From Arabiibacter massiliensis (GTDB lineage Bacteria > Actinomycetota > Coriobacteriia > Coriobacteriales > Eggerthellaceae), in assembly GCF_900169505.1 (NCBI RefSeq), contig NZ_LT827021.1:2635400-2699399 (forward strand): a stretch of 64,000 nt of DNA, read 5' to 3'. The notes beneath the pieces were generated by a model, which had not been told where the DNA came from, searched no databases, and saw only the letters and a list, made by a program, of their open reading frames with translations. A program made the position numbers and the translations under genes. Below are positions 58,906 through 64,000 of this stretch, piece after piece. The stretch's first letter is position 1; the number at the start of each line of letters is the position of its first letter.

Positions 58906-59073
58906 CGGAAGCAGCACCCCTCCGATTTGGGGAGGGAGGGGGAAGGAGTGCTGCTTCCGGGCAGAAGGCGGCTCGTCCCCCAAAGCCCTTGCCAAGCCGC
59001 CTTTTGCCCGGAACCGCCCGGGGGCGGAATCCGGTGAGGCGGGCGGGTCGCATGCAGCCGCGGCCCGCCCGCC
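58906..59073. terminator. Three hairpins after the NapH-like operon
   Basis: Stems CGGAAGCAGCAC/GTGCTGCTTCCG (58906-58959), CCGGGCAGAAGGCGGCT with its 17-bp partner (58957-59011, one mismatch) and GGCGGGCGGG/CCCGCCCGCC (59038-59073) fill the gap between the NapH-like stop and the UvrD-like start. They are likely to end transcription of the minus-strand operon; the first two overlap and are mutually exclusive. Confidence 0.5.
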
Positions 59074-59084
59074 GGGAGGGGCGA

Positions 59085-60098
59085 TCACGAGCGGGCGGCA
59101 TCCACCTCGCTCGCCTCGAGCGCCGCTTCGGCCGCCACGCCGGTGCCATCAACCGGCAGTGCGACCGGCTCGGCGTCGCGGCCGCGCTTCTTCGGCAGCA
59201 GCGGCATGGTGATGGCGCTCGCGGGGCACGCGTCCACGCACGCGCGGCACTTCGTGCACTCGCTCCACGCGGCCTCGGAGAGCTGCGGATGGCGCGGGTC
59301 GATGCCCTCGCCGCACGCGCTTCCGCACAGGCCGCACGTGGCGCCCTTCGACGTTTCGAGGCACTTCGAGTCGTCGATGACGGGCACGAACGTCTTGTTC
59401 GCCTTGGCGATGAGGCTCATGAACGCCGAGAGCGGGCACAGCTTGTGGCACCACTTCCTAAACAACAGCACCTCGGCGGCCAGAAGCGCCGGCACCACGA
59501 TGATGGACCAGGTCACGTCGCCGTGCGCGAACAGGTTGATGACCAGCAGGATGGTGGCGAAGGTGAGGCCGATGGGGCACACGAGGCAGAACACCGGGAA
59601 CCCGAACACAGCCGTTGAGAGCAGCGCGCCGCCCAGCACGAAGTGGCGCGCGTCGGGGGCCGCGCCGCGCTTGGACGCGCACGAGGCGCAGCCGCCCTCG
59701 CCGCCCTTCGAGCACGACGTCTTGAGCGCGGCGGCCTCGGAGGCGGAAAGCGGCTCGATCGCGCCCCCCTCTCCCTGCGCCTCCTCGGGCGTGCGCTTCG
59801 CGAACAGCCCGCGCAGCTTCTGCACGAGGGGCACGGGGCACATCCACCCGCAGAACGCGCGGGCGAACACCACGATGAGCAGCACCATGATCACGAGCGA
59901 CACCACGGCGCGCGGCACCATCATCTTGGAAGCGAGCATCGTTCCCAAAGCGCCGAGCGGGCACAGGATGGAGATGTCCCAGATGCCCGGTGCCGACACG
60001 GTGCCGATGCCAAGGTTCGTGATGAAGCCCACCGTGACGATGAGCACGACGGCGGTCGCGGTGATGGTCCGCAGCGTTTTGGAGTTAATCTTCTTCAT
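59085..60098 (-). CDS. NapH-like membrane polyferredoxin
   Basis: 337 aa. Four TM helices carry the cytoplasmic motifs CPLGALGTM, CGWMCPVPLVQKL, CLVCPIG and CHKLCPLSAF that define NapH/NosR/CcoG-like proteins; two [4Fe-4S] sites follow: CGLCGSACGEGIDP and CTKCRACVDACPASAI. A Ser/Glu-rich insert with CASCASK lies between TM2 and TM3. NapH proteins oxidise quinol and pass electrons to NapG. ATG 60098 follows AAGGTGG. The C-terminal tail is Ala/Glu-rich. No NapA is near. Confidence 0.87.
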   Translation of the reverse strand: MKKINSKTLRTITATAVVLIVTVGFITNLGIGTVSAPGIWDISILCPLGALGTMLASKMMVPRAVVSLVIMVLLIVVFARAFCGWMCPVPLVQKLRGLFAKRTPEEAQGEGGAIEPLSASEAAALKTSCSKGGEGGCASCASKRGAAPDARHFVLGGALLSTAVFGFPVFCLVCPIGLTFATILLVINLFAHGDVTWSIIVVPALLAAEVLLFRKWCHKLCPLSAFMSLIAKANKTFVPVIDDSKCLETSKGATCGLCGSACGEGIDPRHPQLSEAAWSECTKCRACVDACPASAITMPLLPKKRGRDAEPVALPVDGTGVAAEAALEASEVDAARS

Positions 60099-60108
60099 CG
60101 TCGCCACC

Positions 60109-60792
60109 TTACCCTTCCACCGCGTCGAGCGGCTGCACGACGATGGCGCGCGCCGTGGCACCGGACGAGATGGACCCGTTCTGCAGCGACACGCACACGC
60201 TCTCGCACGCGCCGCAGCCGTTGCACGTGTCGTAAATCACCACGGGGCGGTTGTTCTCGTCCAGCTCCATGGCCTCGTAGGGGCAGGCGTCGTAGCAGAA
60301 CCGGCAGCCGATCAGCTTGTACGCCAGGCACCAGTCCTCGTTGATGACGGCCTTGCCGATGATGGTGTTCTCGGCGGTGGCGTCCTCGGGCAGCTTCAGC
60401 GCCTCGGTGGGGCAGGCCTTCACGCACAGGGGCTCGCCGCCGTTCTCGTCGGCGCACCAGTCGCACCAGTCGGCCGAGAAGTCGAACGTGGGCGTGCGCA
60501 TGTTCACCACGCCGTCCTCGAGGTGCGCGGGCGCGATGACGTCGCGCGGGCAGATCTCGTAGCACTTCTCGCAGCGGATGCACGCCGACACCAGGCGCTC
60601 CTCGTCCTGGCCGCCCGGCGGCCGGATGATCGACTGCGACCCGACGTACTTGAGCCCGCCGAGCCCCAGCATCACCGCCGCGCCGCCCACGCCCAAACAC
60701 AGGGTGCGCCGCGTCATGCCGGCGTAGGTCTTCTCCTCGGTTCGCTTCGCGTGGACGTCGGGCGAGTCCACGCGCTCTTCGTTGTTCTCCAT
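60109..60792 (-). CDS. NapG-like exported four-cluster ferredoxin
   Basis: 227 aa. Tat signal MTRRTLCLGVGGAAVMLGLGGLKYVGSQ preceded by 25 polar residues; cysteine groups CIRCEKCYEICP, CDWCADENGGEPLCVKACP, CLAYKLIGCRFCYDACPYEAM and CNGCGACESVCV. This is the NapG pattern. It would pass electrons from NapH to a periplasmic reductase. The stop lies 10 bp before the napH-like start, so the two genes are co-transcribed. Confidence 0.9.
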   Translation of the reverse strand: MENNEERVDSPDVHAKRTEEKTYAGMTRRTLCLGVGGAAVMLGLGGLKYVGSQSIIRPPGGQDEERLVSACIRCEKCYEICPRDVIAPAHLEDGVVNMRTPTFDFSADWCDWCADENGGEPLCVKACPTEALKLPEDATAENTIIGKAVINEDWCLAYKLIGCRFCYDACPYEAMELDENNRPVVIYDTCNGCGACESVCVSLQNGSISSGATARAIVVQPLDAVEG

Positions 60793-60850
60793 CGCTCCTT
60801 CTTTCGCTTGCGCCCGGTCTTCGCAGCCCTCCCCAGCGCTGCTCCTCCCT

Positions 60851-61561
60851 TTACTCTTCTTCCGTCAGAACATCCTCGAGAAATGCCTGGTCGGTGGCCA
60901 GGAAGCCCTCCGTCAGGTGCGCGAGGCCCCGGTAGAGGTCCGTGCCGGCGAAGCGCTTCATGTCGGCGGTCATCATGGGCACCCAGGCGGCCAGGTGGTC
61001 GTCGAGGAAGTTCTTCTGCGTGGCGAGCAGGGCCGCGGCCTCGTCCTCGTCGCCGCGCTTGAGCGCCTCGACGGTGCGGCCGATGAGGATCTGCTCGAAT
61101 TCCAGCTCGAGGGCGACGTGGTCCTCGCCCTCCTTCCAGCTGTCCTGCTTGTCCAGGCCCGCGCTGCGATAGATGGCCAGCACCTCGTCGCGCGCCTCCT
61201 GCATGAGCAGGCGCTTCTCGGACGTGTAGACGCTCTCGAAGGGGTAGGCGGCGCTGAAGGCGTCCACGCCGTGGCCGATGAACACGCGCACGTAGTCCAC
61301 GGCCAGGTCGGTCACGCTGTTGTCCCAGGTGTTGCTCAGGTACTTCGCGAACAGGCGGTAGCCCTCGTCCACGTCCTTGTTGCCGGTGCTGGCGGGGAAG
61401 CGCATGCCGCGCAGCTCCTCGAGCAGGGGCTCGTCGATCTCGACGCGGAACAGGCGCGAGAGCAGGCCGTACGTGGCGGCGCGCTGCTCGTTGAGCTTGA
61501 TGAAGTCGTCCATCGTCGCCTCGTCGGCGGCGGTTTCGGGGGCGGTGTTGGTATCGGCCAT
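60851..61561 (-). CDS. TorD-family chaperone in the NapGH-like operon
   Basis: 236 aa. Landmarks AATYGLLSRLFRVEIDEPLLEELR, YVRVFIGHGVDAFSAAYPFESVYTSEKRLLMQEARDEV and EDHVALELEFEQILIG are those of TorD-type chaperones, here with ESVYTSEKR in the active loop. It would mature a molybdenum enzyme, which must be encoded elsewhere. It is separated by 3 bp from the upstream hypothetical gene. Confidence 0.9.
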   Translation of the reverse strand: MADTNTAPETAADEATMDDFIKLNEQRAATYGLLSRLFRVEIDEPLLEELRGMRFPASTGNKDVDEGYRLFAKYLSNTWDNSVTDLAVDYVRVFIGHGVDAFSAAYPFESVYTSEKRLLMQEARDEVLAIYRSAGLDKQDSWKEGEDHVALELEFEQILIGRTVEALKRGDEDEAAALLATQKNFLDDHLAAWVPMMTADMKRFAGTDLYRGLAHLTEGFLATDQAFLEDVLTEEE

Positions 61562-61564
61562 GGG

Positions 61565-62446
61565 TTACTCCTTCTCGGCGGGGGATTCGGGGGTTGCGGT
61601 GCCGGCGTCCGCATCGGCGGCGGGTTCGTCGGCCACGTCAGCGAGCATGTCGAGGCCCGCCTGGCCGATCTCGGTGATGATCCACGCCTTCTTCCAGGCC
61701 AGTGCGTCGCATTTCTCCAGCTTGTCGATGAAGTGCGGGGCGTAGAAGCGCGGCTTCTGCACGAGCGGGTCGTCGTCCACCGCGGCGTTGATGTCGGGGG
61801 TCTTCGCGCCGCCCTCGGCCGCGCACAGCGTGAGGATGCGCTTGTAGATCACCTGGTAGGCGGCGTCTTCTTCGAGCAGCGCGCGCAGGCGCTCAAGCGG
61901 CTTGTCGGCTTCGAGCGCGTCGCGGCCGGCCTCGGTGGCCACCCAGCAGATCTGCACAGGCTCGCGCGCCTCGAGGTACTCGACGCCGTCGACCACCACC
62001 ACCTCGGGCTCCACCTCGATGTCCTCGGCGGGCTCGCCGTCGGGCGTGACGCGCGCGAGGGCCCCGGCGCGTTCGAGCAGCGTGCACAGGTTGGCGGCGG
62101 TGTAGACGGAGAAGTTGTTCTCCTGCAGCTCGTCGACGTGCGCGTTCACGTCGGCCACGGGCTGAGGGGCGTCGCAGTAGGCGAGGATGCCCAGCAGCAC
62201 CTTGCGGCGCGGGGCCATGGCTTTGAGCAGGTCGGCGGTGCGCTCCTCGGCCGGACGCTCGTCGGCGGCGGGTGCGGCGGGGGCCTCGGCGGCCTCGCGA
62301 GCCAGCGCGTCCTCGGCCGGGCTCACCGTGGCGAGGAACTCGTCGGCTTGGCCTTCTTCGGCCTCGTCTTCGAAGTCCTCCAGTGGATCGAACTCGTCGT
62401 AATCGGGTTCAAGAGAGAGATTGAAATTCGTGGAATCGTGAGTCAT
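61565..62446 (-). CDS. Hypothetical acidic protein at head of the NapGH-like operon
   Basis: 293 aa. Not recognised. The first 80 residues are acidic and low-complexity; the rest looks like two winged-helix-type modules (RRKVLLGILAYCDAPQPVADVNAHVDELQENNF... and KRILTLCAAEGGAKTPDINAAVDDDP...KAWIITEIGQAGLDML), suggesting protein or DNA binding. There is no signal peptide and no metal motif. It is first in the operon, behind a clear promoter and a structured leader, so it may be a regulator or an assembly factor for the same system. ATG 62446 is assigned because the acidic segment starts there. Confidence 0.68.
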   Translation of the reverse strand: MTHDSTNFNLSLEPDYDEFDPLEDFEDEAEEGQADEFLATVSPAEDALAREAAEAPAAPAADERPAEERTADLLKAMAPRRKVLLGILAYCDAPQPVADVNAHVDELQENNFSVYTAANLCTLLERAGALARVTPDGEPAEDIEVEPEVVVVDGVEYLEAREPVQICWVATEAGRDALEADKPLERLRALLEEDAAYQVIYKRILTLCAAEGGAKTPDINAAVDDDPLVQKPRFYAPHFIDKLEKCDALAWKKAWIITEIGQAGLDMLADVADEPAADADAGTATPESPAEKE

Positions 62447-62499
62447 GTTCCGCCCCTCGTCAGACGTTGCTTGCCAGTCTACGATGCGCACGGCATCGC

Positions 62500-62519
62500 G
62501 AACCTCACCCCTGAGGTTC
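62500..62519 (-). promoter_or_regulatory. Perfect leader hairpin of the NapGH-like operon
   Basis: An 8-bp stem GAACCTCA / TGAGGTTC with a four-base loop lies in the roughly 130-nt leader between the promoter (62586-62614) and the first gene. It may affect translation or stability; no known riboswitch was matched. Confidence 0.4.
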
Positions 62520-62585
62520 CCACTTTTGCAAACAACGTCCGCATCGATCGCGCTCATGCGCTCTCGGGCGGACTCCCCACCAAGC

Positions 62586-62614
62586 ATGATAGGGTGGCCG
62601 CCCCCGGGTGTCAA
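62586..62614 (-). promoter_or_regulatory. Strong sigma-70-type promoter of the NapGH-like operon
   Basis: On the minus strand TTGACA (62614-62609) and TATCAT (62591-62586) are separated by exactly 17 bp. Transcription would start near 62579 and run through the hypothetical, TorD, NapG and NapH genes. Confidence 0.7.
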
Positions 62615-62871
62615 GGAGGAAAGTTGCAGTGTCTGAGCGGAAGCGGAGGCGGAAAAGAGCGATAAGCAGGGTCGAGTCGACTCAAATATCTCAAAGGCCG
62701 CGTTTGTCCATTCGCTGGCGCAAAGCCGGCACGGCTTCTCTGCTTGCGACGACCGTCGAATCCTCCGGATCGCTCGTTGAAAATCGCCTGCACGAGTTCT
62801 TTGAATTTCCGCTCGCTCATGACGAGCGGTACGGCGTTGTCGGTTGGCGTCGATTCTTTGGGCTTCTCCAT
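62611..62871 (-). CDS. Possible small protein, uncertain
   Basis: 86 codons, starting MEKPKESTPTDNAVPLVMSERKFKELVQAIFNERSGG. The upstream sequence GAGGGGCGGCATC before the ATG is close to that before the gene at 62446 (GAGGGGCGGAAC). The first 35 residues look protein-like, the remainder is basic and proline-rich and could be non-coding. The stop codon lies in the promoter of the next operon. It is reported because the 506-bp gap has no other candidate. Confidence 0.3.
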   Translation of the reverse strand: MEKPKESTPTDNAVPLVMSERKFKELVQAIFNERSGGFDGRRKQRSRAGFAPANGQTRPLRYLSRLDPAYRSFPPPLPLRHCNFPP

Positions 62872-62952
62872 GATGCCGCCCCTCGGGGCGCGCGATCCCT
62901 TCGTCTCCTGCTATTCTACAACGACAACTTCTACTGAACGGTGGTGCCGCCA

Positions 62953-63708
62953 ATGCGCTTCGTGATCTCCCCAGCCAAGAAGATGAACGTGGTGGACGAC
63001 GCCTTTGCGTGGCGCGAGCTGCCGCGGTTCGTCGACGACGCGGCGCGGCTGGCCGAGGCGGTGCGGACGCTTGCCTACAAAGAGGCGAAGGCGCTCTGGG
63101 GGTGCAGCGACGCGCTGGCCGAGCTCAACTTCGAGCGCTTCCGCACGATGGACGTGCGGGCCGAGGGCGCGCTCACGCCGGCTGTGCTGGCCTACGAGGG
63201 CATCCAGTACCAGCACCTTGCGCCGCAGGTGATGACGGCCCAGCAGCTCGACTACCTGCAGGAGCATCTGCGCATCCTGTCCGGCTTCTACGGTGTGCTG
63301 CGCCCGCTCGACGGCGTGGTGCCGTACCGGCTGGAGATGCAGGCGAAGCTGGCGGTGGGAGGCACGCGCGATCTGTACGGCTTCTGGGGCGACCGCCTGT
63401 GCCGCGCGCTCGCGGAGGAGACGAGCGTGGTGGTGAACCTGGCCTCCGTCGAGTACGCGAAAGCGGTTCTGCCGCATGCCGAGCGCTGCGGCGTTGAGGT
63501 GGTCACCTGCCTGTTCGGCACGATAGACGCGCGCGGCCGCCTCGTGCAGCGCTCGACCGCCGCGAAGGCCGCCCGCGGCTCGATGGTACGCTGGTGCGCC
63601 GAGAACGACGTGCGCCACGTCGACGACCTGCGCGCCTTCGACGTGCTCGGCCATGCTTTCGATGAAGGGCGCTCGACGGGGGAATGCCTCGTGTTCGTGA
63701 GAGCTTGA
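62953..63708 (+). CDS. yaaA: YaaA family protein (peroxide stress, DUF328)
   Basis: 251 aa. Family motifs: MRFVISPAKKMN at the N-terminus, YEGIQYQHL, ILSGFYGVLRPLDGVVPYRLEMQAKL and LASVEYAKAV. In Escherichia coli YaaA lowers free iron during peroxide stress; DNA binding is also reported for the fold. ATG 62953 matches the family start, though a GTG at 62941 is in frame. An extended -10 TGCTATTCT is seen at about 62909-62917. Confidence 0.93.
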   Translation: MRFVISPAKKMNVVDDAFAWRELPRFVDDAARLAEAVRTLAYKEAKALWGCSDALAELNFERFRTMDVRAEGALTPAVLAYEGIQYQHLAPQVMTAQQLDYLQEHLRILSGFYGVLRPLDGVVPYRLEMQAKLAVGGTRDLYGFWGDRLCRALAEETSVVVNLASVEYAKAVLPHAERCGVEVVTCLFGTIDARGRLVQRSTAAKAARGSMVRWCAENDVRHVDDLRAFDVLGHAFDEGRSTGECLVFVRA

Positions 63709-63764
63709 GCTCGTTCAAATTTCTTCCTTTTCTTCAAAAAGAACAAACAAATGTACGCATAATA

Positions 63765-63773
63765 TGCTATACT
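63765..63773 (+). promoter_or_regulatory. Extended -10 promoter of the last gene
   Basis: TGCTATACT is a full extended -10 element (TGn-TATACT) in an AT-rich stretch. Predicted start near 63780 gives a leader of about 63 nt before the GTG at 63844. Confidence 0.5.
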
Positions 63774-63843
63774 GAATTGAAGAAATCAGCGACGTGCCGA
63801 AGGCACCGAGTAGTCCGTGTCGCTTCGCGGAAGGGGGAGGCGC

Positions 63844-64000
63844 GTGGATGTGCTCGATATCTCGCGGTATCAAGAGAATGATCGGCTGGAGGCCAAAGCG
63901 GCGGGGTTCAATCTGCCTCGGAGTCTTTGGGAAACGTACTCGGCGTTCGCCAACACCATGGGAGGGCTCATCTTGCTTGGGGTCGAGGAGCGGGGCCGGC
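63844..64000 (+). CDS. AlbA_2 (Schlafen-like) domain protein, 5' part only
   Basis: Starts at GTG 63844 with GGGGAGG six bases upstream and runs off the window. The 52 visible residues, with ENDRLEAKAA, LWETYSAFANTMGG and ILLGVEE, are the start of an AlbA_2/divergent AAA-4 domain, typical of putative ATP-dependent transcriptional regulators. The rest cannot be assessed. Confidence 0.75.
   Translation, partial: MDVLDISRYQENDRLEAKAAGFNLPRSLWETYSAFANTMGGLILLGVEERGR

Noticed and set aside
1..64000. tRNA, rRNA, integrase or transposase genes
   Set aside because: None was recognised on either strand, although a covariance or profile search was not possible here.

Overview
The window is GC-rich, almost fully coding, and looks like the chromosome of an anaerobic actinobacterium of the class Coriobacteriia, family Eggerthellaceae (Eggerthella or Gordonibacter type). 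The reasons are the density of Tat-exported molybdopterin reductases, the repeated pairing of each reductase with a membrane-spanning LuxR-type regulator, and one enzyme whose sequence closely matches what is known of gut catechol dehydroxylases. Genus and species cannot be fixed from the sequence alone.

Layout. 1-4.1 kb: end of an unknown gene, then a lipoprotein NrfA-type pentaheme nitrite reductase with a candidate activator site, then a heme-sensor histidine kinase and an OmpR-type response regulator. 4.2-9.6 kb: NlpC/P60 cell-wall hydrolase, flavodoxin-like oxidoreductase, a possible NAD-salvage group (nicotinamidase-like, Nudix, sirtuin), a YdcF/SanA-like protein and an Asp/Glu-racemase-like protein. 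9.6-21.9 kb: two complete tandem paralogous modules, each with a divergent membrane LuxR regulator, a TorD-like chaperone, a Psr/Phs-like molybdopterin subunit, a four-cluster ferredoxin and an NrfD anchor. 22.2-27.4 kb: a B-C-A operon resembling tetrathionate reductase. 27.4-29.5 kb: a less GC-rich island with a fold-back repeat, a 33-bp-periodic direct repeat and three small XRE regulators. 29.5-32.9 kb: DHA2-type MFS transporter, CBS-pair protein, orphan DmsC-like membrane protein. 33-40.3 kb: LuxR regulator divergent from a DMSO-reductase-like A-B-B-TorD-C operon. 40.4-43.8 kb: a PAS/GGDEF/EAL/PAS/GGDEF protein. 44-50.5 kb: LuxR regulator divergent from a catechol-dehydroxylase-like operon whose catalytic gene carries a one-base frameshift in a C-run. 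50.8-54.2 kb: LuxR regulator divergent from a Tat/lipoprotein flavin reductase. 54.2-58.9 kb: iron alcohol dehydrogenase, DUF4143 ATPase, UvrD-like helicase. 59-62.6 kb: a minus-strand operon of a hypothetical protein, a TorD chaperone, NapG-like and NapH-like proteins, without a catalytic subunit. 62.9-64 kb: YaaA and the start of an AlbA_2-type protein.

How it fits together. Most genes serve anaerobic respiration: electrons pass from membrane quinol-linked anchors (NrfD/DmsC/NapH) through multi-[4Fe-4S] subunits to exported Mo-cofactor or flavin reductases. TorD-like chaperones supply maturation. Five reductase units each face a dedicated 12-TM LuxR regulator, so the locus looks like a set of substrate-specific, individually switched terminal reductases. 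Intergenic spaces carry at least five families of inverted or direct repeats; two of these supply the C-terminal codons of neighbouring genes. No tRNA, rRNA, CRISPR array, integrase or transposase gene was seen.
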